From Bacteroidota bacterium (GTDB lineage: Bacteria > Bacteroidota > Ignavibacteria > Kryptoniales > JAKASW01), in contig JAJZNW010000032.1 in assembly GCA_021811615.1 (NCBI GenBank), forward strand, positions 78,291 to 139,213: DNA of 60,923 bases. Reading direction: 5' to 3'. The position numbers and the translations under genes were made by a program. The notes under the pieces are model-generated. The model was not told the DNA's origin. It ran no database searches and saw only the letters and a program-made list of their open reading frames with translations. Below, in pieces: positions 1-9,188 of the stretch; the stretch's first letter is position 1, and each line of letters begins with the position of its first letter.

Positions 1-336
1 GAAAACCTGTCCGGCGTCCCACGACACGCTCTGGGAAAGAGTTCCGCCGACGAAATCGATCTCCTCGGCAATTCTCGTTGCGTTTCTTGTCTTCGTACCT
101 TTCGAGAGAAGTTCGCAGGTGACACTCGCGAGGCCGGGGAGGTGCCCGTCATAGGCCGCTCCGCTCCTGAGTACAAATCCGATAGTCACAATCGGAAGCT
201 GGTGGTTTTCAATAACGAAGATCTTGAAACCGTTTTGGTATTTCTTTTCGAAGTGCCTGGGGAACGAGATCCTGCCGGCCGGGCCGGGTTTTGGCGCTTT
301 CGATCTGTCGAGCGCGGGTGTTCTGGAAACCTTCAT
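1..336 (-). CDS. M16-family peptidase homologue, N-terminal part, probably non-catalytic
   Basis: Read on the minus strand from an ATG at 336; the gene runs off the left edge, so about 112 residues are visible. After a basic, proline-rich start comes the typical M16 opening: a strand 'NGFKIFVIEN', then 'VLRSGAAYDG', then a helix where active members carry HxxEH. Here that place reads 'GLASVTCELLSKG', so the zinc-binding histidines are absent. In M16 systems an inactive subunit often pairs with an active one. Two apparently active M16 genes lie immediately upstream in the same direction (57-base gap), so this is likely the non-catalytic partner. The family call is inference from a partial sequence; C-terminal domains are outside the window. 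Confidence 0.75.
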   Translation of the reverse strand, partial: MKVSRTPALDRSKAPKPGPAGRISFPRHFEKKYQNGFKIFVIENHQLPIVTIGFVLRSGAAYDGHLPGLASVTCELLSKGTKTRNATRIAEEIDFVGGTLSQSVSWDAGQVF

Positions 337-361
337 TCTTCAATCACCGAGATTTGGGCGG

Positions 362-381
362 GTCCGCGCAGGCAGGCGGAC
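362..381. repeat. Short perfect palindrome between two M16 genes
   Basis: GTCCGC at 362-367 and GCGGAC at 376-381 form a perfect 6-bp inverted repeat around an 8-base loop, in the short gap between the second and third M16 genes. No T-run follows, so it is not an obvious intrinsic terminator. A related GTCCGCC/GGCGGAC hairpin occurs at 24511-24527. Confidence 0.5.
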
Positions 382-393
382 TGCATTTTGAAT

Positions 394-1794
394 TCAGTCA
401 TTGTCATCCGATGGGAAGTAAGTGAGGACGACCCTTTTTTCTTCGTCTAGAAGATCACCGGCGGCCCGTATGACCGCTTCCCTTGTAACGCTCAGTTCAC
501 GATCCACTTCTGAATTTATCAGGCCCGTGTCTTTGAAGATTGTGTGATAATGAGCGAGTGCGTCCGCGACGCCGCTGTTCGTGGAGAGCCTGCTTACGTA
601 GGAAGAGAGAGTGGAATTCCGGGCCTTCTCGAACTCGTAAGGCCTGACGAGGGACTTCTTTAACTTGCGGACTTCTTCGTCGAAGATCCCGAGGACTTCT
701 TCCGTACTATGACCTGGCGCCAGGAACGCAGAGAAAAGAAATACTCCCGCCTTCTCCATGCCTTCGATAGATACATCGAATTCCGAAACCGCCTGCTGAT
801 CATAGAGGAGTCTCTTGTACAAGCGCGAGCTATTGCCGTCTGAAAGGATCTTTGCAGCCTGGCTCAACTGGTAATATTCAGGAGACCCTTCCGGAGGTAT
901 TTTATAGGCGGCAAGCACAGCGGGTGCAGGGACATTTCCACGGAGAGTCTTCTCGACAGACTTAGTGAGAGCCCTGTCTTCGAACCGCACGGGAGGCACA
1001 GGAGCCTTCGCGTGAGGTATATCCGCAAAGTATCTCCTTACGAGCTTCTCAGCTTCACTCTCGTCGAAATCGCCGCTTACAACCAGTACGGCGTTGTCCG
1101 GCGTGTAGTACGTCTCGTAGAAGTGCCTTACGTCGCCCATTCCCGCCGCATTCAAATCATCCATCGACCCAATGACAGGCCAGTGATATTGTCCGACCGG
1201 GAAAATCAGTTCCTGCAATTTCTCCGATGCATCGCCATAGGGACGATTGTCGATCCTCCACCTTTTTTCTTCCTTGACCACTTCTCGCTGAGTTGCAAGA
1301 GCTTCTTCGGTGACGGTGAACTTGAGCATCCTGTCACTTTCGAGCCAGAGCGCCAGTGCGAGCTGATTGGAGGGAAGGACTTCGTAATAGTTGGTCACGT
1401 CCTCGGTCGTGTAAGCGTTGTTGTATCCTCCTGCAAGCGAAATGTAATGATCGAATTCGCCCTTTGAAACATGCTCGGACCCCTCAAACATGAGATGTTC
1501 GAACAAATGAGCGAACCCGGTCTTCCCTTCCTTTTCGTTCTTGGAACCGACATGGTAGCAAACGTCGACTGCGAGGACCGGGACAGAACGGTCGATCCGC
1601 AGAATCACGGACAGCCCGTTCTCCAGTTGAAACTCACTAAACTTCACATTTACAGTCGGCCTCGCGGCGTCAACGCCAGGTCTTGACGGCCTGGTGTCGT
1701 ATCGAGCTTTGTTCAAATCAGACTCCGAAAAACTATTTGTCGTACTCTCATCAACGGCGGTTTCAGACTCATCACTTTCGCGTTCTCTTTTCAC
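394..1794 (-). CDS. M16 zinc metallopeptidase (insulinase/processing-peptidase family)
   Basis: A 466-residue protein with the inverted zinc motif HLFEH (residues about 96-100) and the downstream glutamate in 'REVVKEEKRW' (about 170-178), the usual M16 spacing. A C-terminal M16 domain follows. The first 45 or so residues are acidic and Ser/Thr-rich and may not be translated: conserved M16 sequence starts near 'VKFSEFQLENG', and a GTG lies at that point. No signal peptide is visible. It overlaps the upstream M16 gene by 23 bases, suggesting coupling. Role: degradation of peptides, probably in the same envelope quality-control operon as the SurA-like proteins. Substrate unknown. Confidence 0.9.
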   Translation of the reverse strand: MKRERESDESETAVDESTTNSFSESDLNKARYDTRPSRPGVDAARPTVNVKFSEFQLENGLSVILRIDRSVPVLAVDVCYHVGSKNEKEGKTGFAHLFEHLMFEGSEHVSKGEFDHYISLAGGYNNAYTTEDVTNYYEVLPSNQLALALWLESDRMLKFTVTEEALATQREVVKEEKRWRIDNRPYGDASEKLQELIFPVGQYHWPVIGSMDDLNAAGMGDVRHFYETYYTPDNAVLVVSGDFDESEAEKLVRRYFADIPHAKAPVPPVRFEDRALTKSVEKTLRGNVPAPAVLAAYKIPPEGSPEYYQLSQAAKILSDGNSSRLYKRLLYDQQAVSEFDVSIEGMEKAGVFLFSAFLAPGHSTEEVLGIFDEEVRKLKKSLVRPYEFEKARNSTLSSYVSRLSTNSGVADALAHYHTIFKDTGLINSEVDRELSVTREAVIRAAGDLLDEEKRVVLTYFPSDDND

Positions 1795-3100
1795 GGGGCA
1801 AATAGTATAAGACGGCGCTATTCTCCGTGTTCAGGTATTCGCTGGCAACAGCCCTGACCTGCCTGCCGGACACTCTGAGCAGCCCCTCAAGGTAACGGTT
1901 TATGAAACCCGTGTCGCCATAGAATGTACGGAAGTGTGCCAGATTATCGGCCCGTCCAAGTGTCCTTGTCAGCTGTCTGACCCACTCCGAAGCGAACTGA
2001 TTCCTGATCTTCTCCAGTTCATTCGCGCGCGGCGCACTTTCAGCGAGCTTTCTAAGTTCATCCCTGATTTCACGTTCCACGTCATATGGTTTGTTACGAG
2101 GCGAGACGACGGCGCTCACAACAAAGAGGCCGGGGTCTTCCATATCAAGCTGGAATGCGGTCACCGACTGGGCGATCCTTGTCTCATAAACGAGTCTCCT
2201 GTACAACCTCGAACTTTTCCCTCTTGAGAGAAGGCCCGCGGCGAGGTTGAGCGCATCGGAATCTCTCGAAGTCATAGGCGGTACCCTGAAAGCCATGTAG
2301 ATCGCCGGAAGCGCCACGTCATCGTGGATGACCTCCCGAACCTGGCCGCGCAGAGGTTTTTCAATCACACGATCTCGAACGGGCCGAACTCCGGAAGGAA
2401 TATCGCCGAAGTATTTATTCACCAACATTGAGGCTTCGGAAGGGCTGAAATCGCCGGAGACGGCCAGTACCGCATTGGCCGGGACATAGTAACTACGGAA
2501 GAACGTTCTAACTTCGTCCACCGTTGCCGCATCAAGATGTTCAAGATACCCAACAACGGGCCACCTGTATGGATGCTCGCGGTAAGCCATCGAGAATATG
2601 TTCTCCCATGCAGTTCCGTAAGGTCTGTTATCGACGCGAAAGCGTCTTTCTTCTTTAACCACTTCCCTTTGGTTGTTCAGGTTGCTGCGGCTGACATCGA
2701 GGCTCGACATCCGGTCGGCCTCCAGCCACAGAGCGAGCTCAAGGCGGTTGGCTGGTAGAGTCTCGAAATAGTTGGTGCGGTCCCAGCTTGTGGAACCGTT
2801 GAACACTCCGCCCGCTTCTTCCACGTACCTCATGTGTTCCGCCTTTTTTACATTCGCAGAACCCTGGAACATCATATGTTCGAACAAATGAGCGAAGCCG
2901 GTGCGGGACGGGTCTTCATTTTTACTTCCGACGTGATACCAGATATCGACCGCAATGACCGTGGCGTTCCTGTCGGGACTCAAAATCACATGCAGCCCAT
3001 TCGACAGCGTAAATTCCGAGAACTTTATGGATATCAACTTGTCTCCGCGAGGATTCAAAAACAGGTTAGACGGAGGGAACGGGTCACCGCCCCGGCGCAA
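1772..3100 (-). CDS. M16 zinc metallopeptidase (second active copy)
   Basis: A 442-residue M16 peptidase with HLFEH (about residues 71-75) and the third zinc ligand in 'QREVVKEERRF'. It resembles the neighbouring M16 copy in domain order and in the 'YHVGSKNE' and 'RTGFAHLFEHMMFQG' blocks, so the two are probably tandem paralogues. The start is uncertain: a TTG giving 'MISIKFSEFTLSNG' sits where the family usually begins, with GGAGA just upstream, and would remove 22 residues. It begins 23 bases after the surA-like gene on the same strand, so it is probably co-transcribed with it. Substrate unknown. Confidence 0.9.
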   Translation of the reverse strand: MRRGGDPFPPSNLFLNPRGDKLISIKFSEFTLSNGLHVILSPDRNATVIAVDIWYHVGSKNEDPSRTGFAHLFEHMMFQGSANVKKAEHMRYVEEAGGVFNGSTSWDRTNYFETLPANRLELALWLEADRMSSLDVSRSNLNNQREVVKEERRFRVDNRPYGTAWENIFSMAYREHPYRWPVVGYLEHLDAATVDEVRTFFRSYYVPANAVLAVSGDFSPSEASMLVNKYFGDIPSGVRPVRDRVIEKPLRGQVREVIHDDVALPAIYMAFRVPPMTSRDSDALNLAAGLLSRGKSSRLYRRLVYETRIAQSVTAFQLDMEDPGLFVVSAVVSPRNKPYDVEREIRDELRKLAESAPRANELEKIRNQFASEWVRQLTRTLGRADNLAHFRTFYGDTGFINRYLEGLLRVSGRQVRAVASEYLNTENSAVLYYLPREKRTRK

Positions 3101-3123
3101 GTATTAGCGTAGGTCCCCGCTAC

Positions 3124-4410
3124 TCAGCTCAATATTTTCCAATAGACCTGTTTCTTGAGTTGAGCGATCCACTTCTGATACGCTTTGTCCTGTTTCATCG
3201 AGAGGGCCATCTTCTCGAGACGGGAATAATCTTCGTTAAGGTTGATCTTGTGCGCGGGAATCCGGTCCCTGAGGTAGACTATTTGATAACCATACGAAGT
3301 ACCGGCCGTTACTTTCACCGGTGCGCTAATTTCACCGACCTTCATGGAATCGACCGTCGCACGGAAGGAAGGTTCGAGCTGATCGATGGAGACGGTTCCC
3401 AGGTCACCCCCGAGATCCTTGGTCTGTTTATCTTCCGAGTATTCTCTCGCCAGGACTGCAAAGCTTGCGCCGTGCATGGCCGCATCGCGCAGCGAGTCGA
3501 GTAGTGCAATGGTGGAATCGTCATCCGAAGGGAGAATCGGAATCTTGATAAGAATATGCCTTGCGTGGACCATGTCCCCCCTTCGCTGAAGCAGCTGTAT
3601 TATATGGTAGCCGAACTGGGTTTTGACGATACCCGATATTTCGCCGGGCTTCAGGGCGTAGACAGCATGTTCGAATTCGGGGACGAACTGTCCGCGGCTG
3701 GCCCAACCCAGGTCGCCTCCGTCCGGAGCGCTTCCAGGATCCTGGGAGTATTTCTTAGCAAGCTCTGAGAAGCTCGCGCCGTGCTTCAGCGAATCGAGTA
3801 GCGCTTCAGCCTTTGCATAAGCTTGTTCCTGAGCTTTCTTGCTCGGCGTCGGCTTGATGAAAATGTGGCTCAATGTCACCTGCTCCGGGACCTCCTGAAG
3901 GCTGTCCTTGTACTCATTATAGAACTCGCGCACTTCGAGGGGCGACACCTTCATGTCCCCGAACTTGTTCTCTTTTTCTTTCTCGATCATGAGCTGCCGG
4001 CGCATGTCTTCCCTGAACTCATTTTGAATCTTGCTTATCGACATGCCGTACAGCTTTTCCACCTTTTCTTTGCTTCCAACCTGTGCGATAAGATTCTGGA
4101 TTCTCTGATCGAGCTGCCTGCCGACTTCCTCATCGCTCACCGTTACGCTGTCGAGCTCCGCCTGGGCAAGTATCAGCTTGTCGTCTATCATAGCATCGAG
4201 TATTCTCTGTCGAAGCTGGGGATCCTCCGGGTTAAGCTTGTTCTGATATGCAGCGAGTTGAACCTGATAGTCAAGCTCCGATTTCAGAATAATCTGGTTG
4301 CCGACTACCGCCACGACCTCATCAAGAACCGGCTTCGATTGTCCGAACGCCAAACCGCTGAACAACGTCAGCACCACAAGAATACCACTTACCTTTTTCA
4401 CTCTAATCAC
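3124..4410 (-). CDS. surA: SurA-like periplasmic peptidyl-prolyl isomerase / chaperone
   Basis: 428 residues. A signal peptide (residues 1-23, ending 'AFG-QS') is followed by a SurA N-terminal chaperone domain starting 'VLDEVVAVVGNQIILKSEL'. Two parvulin domains follow, roughly 178-275 ('SHIFIKP', 'GGDLGWASRGQFVPEFE', 'FGYHIIQL') and 278-385 ('ARHILIKI', 'DLGGDLG'). This matches the size and order of SurA, which escorts outer-membrane proteins across the periplasm. Its start overlaps the stop of the upstream lipoprotein by 4 bases (ATGA). M16 peptidases follow directly. Orthology to SurA is likely but not proven, because FCB genomes often carry several such proteins. Confidence 0.9.
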   Translation of the reverse strand: MIRVKKVSGILVVLTLFSGLAFGQSKPVLDEVVAVVGNQIILKSELDYQVQLAAYQNKLNPEDPQLRQRILDAMIDDKLILAQAELDSVTVSDEEVGRQLDQRIQNLIAQVGSKEKVEKLYGMSISKIQNEFREDMRRQLMIEKEKENKFGDMKVSPLEVREFYNEYKDSLQEVPEQVTLSHIFIKPTPSKKAQEQAYAKAEALLDSLKHGASFSELAKKYSQDPGSAPDGGDLGWASRGQFVPEFEHAVYALKPGEISGIVKTQFGYHIIQLLQRRGDMVHARHILIKIPILPSDDDSTIALLDSLRDAAMHGASFAVLAREYSEDKQTKDLGGDLGTVSIDQLEPSFRATVDSMKVGEISAPVKVTAGTSYGYQIVYLRDRIPAHKINLNEDYSRLEKMALSMKQDKAYQKWIAQLKKQVYWKILS

Positions 4411-5270
4411 TCCTGACTATTAGTATCACTAATAGCAACACTTGGATTAATCTGAAAATTTCCCAACGACCTCAGAGAATCGACAAGTGCACTATATATC
4501 TTCTGGCGTTTCTCGATAGTCAGTCTCTCCTTTATTCCGGGTGCAGCGTAACTCAGAGGAAGAGGATTACCGGGACCAATCTTGTCGATGACCTGCACTA
4601 TGTAGCTCACGCTGTCCACCTGGATCGGGAAAGATACTTTACCCGGATCAAGCGACTGAATGACATTCCATACAGCTCCGTCGGCATCCGTCCCTTTGAG
4701 GTAGACCGAATCTTTAACGGAGATTATCTGGTATGCCGGTATTTCGGAGAATGCCGAAGACCACGGCGTCCCAGAAACGAGAGCGTTCCTGAAAGCGACC
4801 GCCACGCTTCGCTTATCGAAGCCTGCATAATTGACATATGCAATGTTGCCGGAAGCAAGGAACTCTCCTCGGTGTGAGTCGTAGAAAGCCGATATCTCCT
4901 GAGGAGACAGATTCAGAGGGACATCGTATATCTCTCTATTAAGCAGCATCGTAATTGCGAGCTGCATCGAGAATTCTTTCACTCTCTGTTGGAATTGTGG
5001 GGACTCGTTGAGGCCGAGTTTCACAGCTTCATCGTAAAGCAAATGCTCGTCGACCCAGTTAGAGACGTAGTTGCGGACCGCGTAAGCAGAGGTGGTATCG
5101 ACATGTGGAGCCACATCGCCCATCCGCAGATCATTTCCACGTACCGAGGCGAGGAATTTTCCGCGCCTGGATTCGTTCGAACAACCTGCGAGCAGAACTG
5201 CCGATACGACCGGGACCAGGAGTGCGAGAAGGTCACTTCTCCGAAATAAGCTCATCGAAAGTCTTCTCAT
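4407..5270 (-). CDS. Small SurA/PpiC-like lipoprotein
   Basis: 287 residues with a lipoprotein signal (lipobox LLAGC at about residues 26-30). The N-terminal half resembles the helical chaperone region of SurA-type proteins ('FLASVRGNDLRMGDV', 'LTMLLNREIYDVPLNLS' style helices). The C-terminal half is a degenerate parvulin-like domain, without the clean HILIK and GGDLGW blocks of its neighbours. It lies between two clear prolyl isomerases and overlaps both (38 bases upstream, 4 bases downstream). A second Met at residue 6 is an alternative start. Probable role: periplasmic-face chaperone with little or no isomerase activity; this is inference. Confidence 0.75.
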   Translation of the reverse strand: MRRLSMSLFRRSDLLALLVPVVSAVLLAGCSNESRRGKFLASVRGNDLRMGDVAPHVDTTSAYAVRNYVSNWVDEHLLYDEAVKLGLNESPQFQQRVKEFSMQLAITMLLNREIYDVPLNLSPQEISAFYDSHRGEFLASGNIAYVNYAGFDKRSVAVAFRNALVSGTPWSSAFSEIPAYQIISVKDSVYLKGTDADGAVWNVIQSLDPGKVSFPIQVDSVSYIVQVIDKIGPGNPLPLSYAAPGIKERLTIEKRQKIYSALVDSLRSLGNFQINPSVAISDTNSQE

Positions 5271-7224
5271 TTATCTTCGCACCGAACTCTTTCCTCAAAT
5301 GGTCCATCCACTCTTTTCGAAGCCTGTTCGACTCATATTCCTGATAGTCAGCTGAGACTTCTCCGCGCGCTTCCTCGAATGTCTTCGGTCCCGGCGCCAC
5401 GAACCGGTTGACCCTGAATATGGAGAAAGTCCCTTCGAAGTTCTCGGGTTTGCTGAACTGACCGGGCTGCATCCCGAACGCTTCGATCACGAGAGCGTTC
5501 GAGGAATCGGCGAACAATCCCCAGTGGCCCGCTTTCTCCCTGAGATCTTTTCCCAGATCGAAACGGGCGGCCAGGGTATCGAAATTGGCCCCTCCTTTGA
5601 GCATCGTGTAGAGGCTGTCGGCAAGTTTTTGGTTGGACACTTCGATCCTGCTCAGATCAACTCTTTTCGGCCATGTGTACATGTCGGCATGAGCAAGGAA
5701 ATAAGGTTTAAGTACGCTGTCTGTCGTCGCCACCTTGTCCCAGACTTTTTCCTGCTCGATCTGATAGATCATAATTCCATCTTCATACTTCGTTATCAGC
5801 GAATCGAACTGCGGATAAGTACGTGCCTCCGGTCCTGCGTAGTGAGCGAGGACCAAGTCGCTGCCTGCCTGTTCCGCGATGTCTACCAGGTTGGCCCTGG
5901 TGAGCATCAAGGAAGCGAATTTTCCGCTCTCCCTGGCAATTGCCAGGACCGTATCGACGGTTCCGCCAACGTGGTCGAAGGTGAACAGATACATGTTCAT
6001 TTGCGCCGGGGTGAGAAGCGAATCGAAATCGGTGCTCTGGAAAGTCTTCAACGAATCAACCAGGCCATAGAGAGTGTCGATCGCCTGCTCGTCGAGCTTA
6101 AAGTCGTACTTGTTTTTTAGTCCGTCGACGAAGTTTTGATAATCGTATTTGTAGCCGCCATTAAGGTAATTCGACCGGATCTTGTCCCTGGCCTCGTCAA
6201 ATGAAGGAAGGGGTTCGATACCCGTCAGTTTGATTATGTGGTAACCGAATTGAGTTCTGACGGGCCCGGTGATTTGTCCAATTTTCGTCATGCTGAATGC
6301 AGCTTCGTCGAAAGGTCGTACCATCATACCTCGTTTGAAGTACCCGAGATCGCCGCCACGTATTGCGGACATGGAATCTGCAGAATACTTACGGGCGAGC
6401 TCTGCGAAACTGACTCCGCTCTTCGCGGAATCCATAATTGCGAGCGCTTTGTCATAGGCCTTGAGAGTATCCGCAGGAGCGTTGCCGTCTATTTTTATGA
6501 GGATGTGGCTCGCCCGGATTGCCTCGACACGAGGACTTCTTGTCTCCAGCTTTATAACCAAGTAGCCGAAGGCTGTGCGGACAGGGTAGCTCCCGACTTC
6601 GCCCGGTTTGAGCGAATACAGCATATTCTCGAACGCTTCCCCGCCCTGGTATTGTAGGAAAGTCCCCGCGGTCACATAGTAGGTATCTCCGCCGCGATAT
6701 ACATGAATAAGCGAGTCTATGGGAGCTCCGGCCTTCAGCGCTTTTATCACGCCCATCGCCTCATCGTACGCCTTGAGTGTATCTCCTGCGGGATACAACG
6801 AATCGGGCCGGATCTGAATAAACACTTCCTTCGCCCGAACTTCAAACTTGCGCCTCTCATAAATCTTCTTCACCATCGGATCGGTGATCTCGTGTTCGAG
6901 CACGTAGCTTACGGCAAGCTGCGACTCATATCTTTGCATCTCGGACTTGACTGCCGGCTGGTCGAGGAGATGTTCCTTCCTGGCATCCATGAGTTTGAGT
7001 TTATAATCGACAAGCAAGTTCAGAAAGTTTTTCTTGCTGGAAACCGAATTTGCCGAATCGCTGTTCGGCACTGAATTCTGCGCGTATTGCTGCTCGAATT
7101 CGCCGTACGTGATAGGCTTACCGCCGACGACCGCAATGACTTTGTTACCTAAGCTCAGATTTGCCGCACAGCCCGCAGCAAACAAGCTAAGGAAAAACAG
7201 ATAGGCCAGGTGTTTAACAGACAT
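5233..7224 (-). CDS. Large multi-domain PpiC-type peptidyl-prolyl isomerase lipoprotein
   Basis: 663 residues starting with a lipoprotein signal (lipobox FAAGC, residues 15-19). The chaperone-like helical part opens 'KVIAVVGGKPITYGEFE'. A first parvulin-like domain lies near 130-235. A second, well-conserved one lies near 240-345 ('RASHILIKIDG', 'GGDLGYFKRGMM', 'FGYHIIKLTG'). A third divergent one lies near 535-625. It is longer than SurA and anchored by lipid rather than a PpiD-like helix. First gene of the envelope-folding operon. The start is supported by GGAGG eight bases upstream of the ATG. Confidence 0.88.
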   Translation of the reverse strand: MSVKHLAYLFFLSLFAAGCAANLSLGNKVIAVVGGKPITYGEFEQQYAQNSVPNSDSANSVSSKKNFLNLLVDYKLKLMDARKEHLLDQPAVKSEMQRYESQLAVSYVLEHEITDPMVKKIYERRKFEVRAKEVFIQIRPDSLYPAGDTLKAYDEAMGVIKALKAGAPIDSLIHVYRGGDTYYVTAGTFLQYQGGEAFENMLYSLKPGEVGSYPVRTAFGYLVIKLETRSPRVEAIRASHILIKIDGNAPADTLKAYDKALAIMDSAKSGVSFAELARKYSADSMSAIRGGDLGYFKRGMMVRPFDEAAFSMTKIGQITGPVRTQFGYHIIKLTGIEPLPSFDEARDKIRSNYLNGGYKYDYQNFVDGLKNKYDFKLDEQAIDTLYGLVDSLKTFQSTDFDSLLTPAQMNMYLFTFDHVGGTVDTVLAIARESGKFASLMLTRANLVDIAEQAGSDLVLAHYAGPEARTYPQFDSLITKYEDGIMIYQIEQEKVWDKVATTDSVLKPYFLAHADMYTWPKRVDLSRIEVSNQKLADSLYTMLKGGANFDTLAARFDLGKDLREKAGHWGLFADSSNALVIEAFGMQPGQFSKPENFEGTFSIFRVNRFVAPGPKTFEEARGEVSADYQEYESNRLRKEWMDHLRKEFGAKINEKTFDELISEK

Positions 7225-7816
7225 TCAGGAAACCTCCATTTAGATTGACATGCGGTTAAAATCATAACGAACACCCGTCTGAAAATCAAGGTAAATAGCG
7301 GTTTCAGTAAGAGTTGTGAGCAGCGTGACCCGTTTTCAGGATAAGATCGAACAATATCCAAGGCTTCACTCTTATCAAAAAGGCGAACTACAGCAACGGA
7401 GTGACGGCAGGATCTTCCCTGAAAGGAAAGAGATCGTTCAACTCATTTTCGGCAAGGATGGCAGGCATGACTCAGAGTCGAGGACTCTCATTACGAGACA
7501 TGGGAATAAAAAATCTGTCCGATGCAAGTTCGCGAATTTGATTTCAGCAATGAGCCACGAGTGAGTCATCTTAACCGTTCAGTAAGTGTTTCCGCGCCAT
7601 TAGTTGGAACGAAGGGTTGTTGTGAACAAAACCCATTTGCGGTTTCGCGCAATTGTCAGGCGTTCATCATAATGAATGCCGTAAAGCCGATAGCCCCTGA
7701 TAAAGGTTCAAGTCATCCATGATTGCAATTTTTCGGACCGTTCTTTATTTTGATTCTGCATTTTGTCCGGGGATTTGTGTAAAACGTTTTTCAATGACCA
7801 CTGAAGAATAAACATC
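7225..7816. other. Divergent intergenic region, no convincing gene
   Basis: About 590 bases between the divergently read folding operon and the lysE gene. Open frames here have no recognisable domain and no good ribosome site. A perfect hairpin AGAGTC-GAG-GACTCT lies at 7474-7488. The GGAGG ribosome site for the minus-strand operon is at its left border. Promoters for both directions must lie here, but I cannot place them with confidence. Confidence 0.5.
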
Positions 7817-8458
7817 ATGGTTGCTCTTTTGATCGGTCTGATCATCGGAATCGCGATTTCGATTCCTATCGGGCCAATTAATGTCACCGTAATATCGAGA
7901 GCCCTGAAGAAAGGGTTCTCAAACGCGTTCGCCGTCGGTCTCGGAGCGTCCGTGATGGATTTCATTTATTGCGGCGCAGCCCTGCTTGGGTTGTCGGCGA
8001 TCGTCCACAAGATCGAAGTCAACATCATCTTCCAGGCGATCGGATTCCTTCTCCTGATATACCTTGGGATCAGGGATATCTCGACAAAGGCGGACAGTTT
8101 TAATTACGAAAATGATTTTCAGCAGAACGGAAAAGTCCGCGGTGCTTTTTTCGTGGGCGTGTTCATGTACGTTTCGAATCCGGCGCTCGTCGCTTTCTGG
8201 ATCACGCTGAGCGGCGTCGTCCAGTCTACCGGTTCAATCGTCGATGGAATTGCCGACGGTGCGCTATTTACAGTCGGAGTTGGTTTTGGAACAGTATTGT
8301 GGTATTATTTACTCCTGAAGGCGATATTCTGGAAGCGTGATTCATTTAAGGCGGAGACATTGACGTTGCTTTCAAAAGTTTCTGGTTACATTATGCTGGC
8401 ATTTAGCGCATACGTCGGATACGAATTATTTACTAACTTTGTATTGCATGGCGTATGA
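7817..8458 (+). CDS. LysE/RhtB-family amino-acid exporter
   Basis: 213 residues, almost wholly hydrophobic, with about six membrane segments. The family signature region is visible at the N-terminus ('GIAISIPIGPINVTVISRALKKG') and in 'NPALVAFWITLSG'. LysE-type proteins export amino acids or small metabolites across the inner membrane. It stands alone, divergent from the folding operon and followed by an ogt-type gene on the same strand after about 110 bases. The ribosome site is weak. Substrate cannot be told from sequence. Confidence 0.85.
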   Translation: MVALLIGLIIGIAISIPIGPINVTVISRALKKGFSNAFAVGLGASVMDFIYCGAALLGLSAIVHKIEVNIIFQAIGFLLLIYLGIRDISTKADSFNYENDFQQNGKVRGAFFVGVFMYVSNPALVAFWITLSGVVQSTGSIVDGIADGALFTVGVGFGTVLWYYLLLKAIFWKRDSFKAETLTLLSKVSGYIMLAFSAYVGYELFTNFVLHGV

Positions 8459-8567
8459 CCAGGTCATCCTATCGACAATCATTGACGGACCCGTGTCGTA
8501 TTCTGTCGAATGTCGCTTGCGGTTTACCGGTTTACTTGCTTCTCATTAAAAAGTAGAGGAAGGACAA

Positions 8568-9188
8568 GTGTCGCAGGTAAATGTGAAAGTTTCTCCGCAA
8601 TGGCTAAGGAATGTCGAACGGTTCGGAAGGACGGACACCCTTCGAGGCTCGGTAACGATGCATAGCGATGTGCAGGAAATGTCATCGAAGGTTTACTGCG
8701 CTTCTTTCGAATCTCCGATAGGCGTGATCTATCTTGCTTCAACTGAGAAGGGACTCTGTAAAATCGCGCTTCCTAAGGACGGGAAATCGAGCTTCCTCAG
8801 CTGGATAAAGGAGAATTTTGCGCCGGACACGATCGTCGACGACAGAAAGAGAAACTCAAACGCGATCAGGCAGCTCAACGAATATTTGATCGGCAAGCGG
8901 ACGAGATTCGACCTGGATATCGATCTTATCGGCACGGGGTTTCAACTAAGAGTATGGACTGAACTGACGAAGACTCCCTACGGGAGGATAACTACCTACA
9001 AACAAATCGCGAAACGACTCCACACCAAAGGCTTCAGGGCTATCGGGGCGACCGTCAGCAAGAACCCCGTCCCCATCGTTATCCCCTGTCACAGGGTCAT
9101 CGGTTCAAACAGCAAGCTGGTCGGATATGCAGGCGGAATGAAGTTGAAAGAATACCTTCTAAGGCTCGAAGGGATCATCCTGGTTTAG
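8568..9188 (+). CDS. ogt: Methylated-DNA--protein-cysteine methyltransferase
   Basis: Contains the DNA alkyltransferase active site PCHRV, with the acceptor cysteine at residue 174 of the 206-residue frame. Upstream are the helix-turn-helix block 'GFQLRVWTELTKTPYGRITTY' and the 'GFRAIGATVSKNP' block. Suicide repair of O6-methylguanine by transfer of the methyl group to Cys174. The GTG start at 8568 has AGGA seven bases upstream. An ATG at 8658 would give a more usual 176-residue protein, since the first 30 residues are not conserved-looking. Gene symbol assigned by family only. Confidence 0.9.
   Translation: MSQVNVKVSPQWLRNVERFGRTDTLRGSVTMHSDVQEMSSKVYCASFESPIGVIYLASTEKGLCKIALPKDGKSSFLSWIKENFAPDTIVDDRKRNSNAIRQLNEYLIGKRTRFDLDIDLIGTGFQLRVWTELTKTPYGRITTYKQIAKRLHTKGFRAIGATVSKNPVPIVIPCHRVIGSNSKLVGYAGGMKLKEYLLRLEGIILV

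Noticed and set aside
3823..4416. 197-residue open frame opposite the surA-like gene
   Set aside because: Antisense shadow of a strongly conserved protein.
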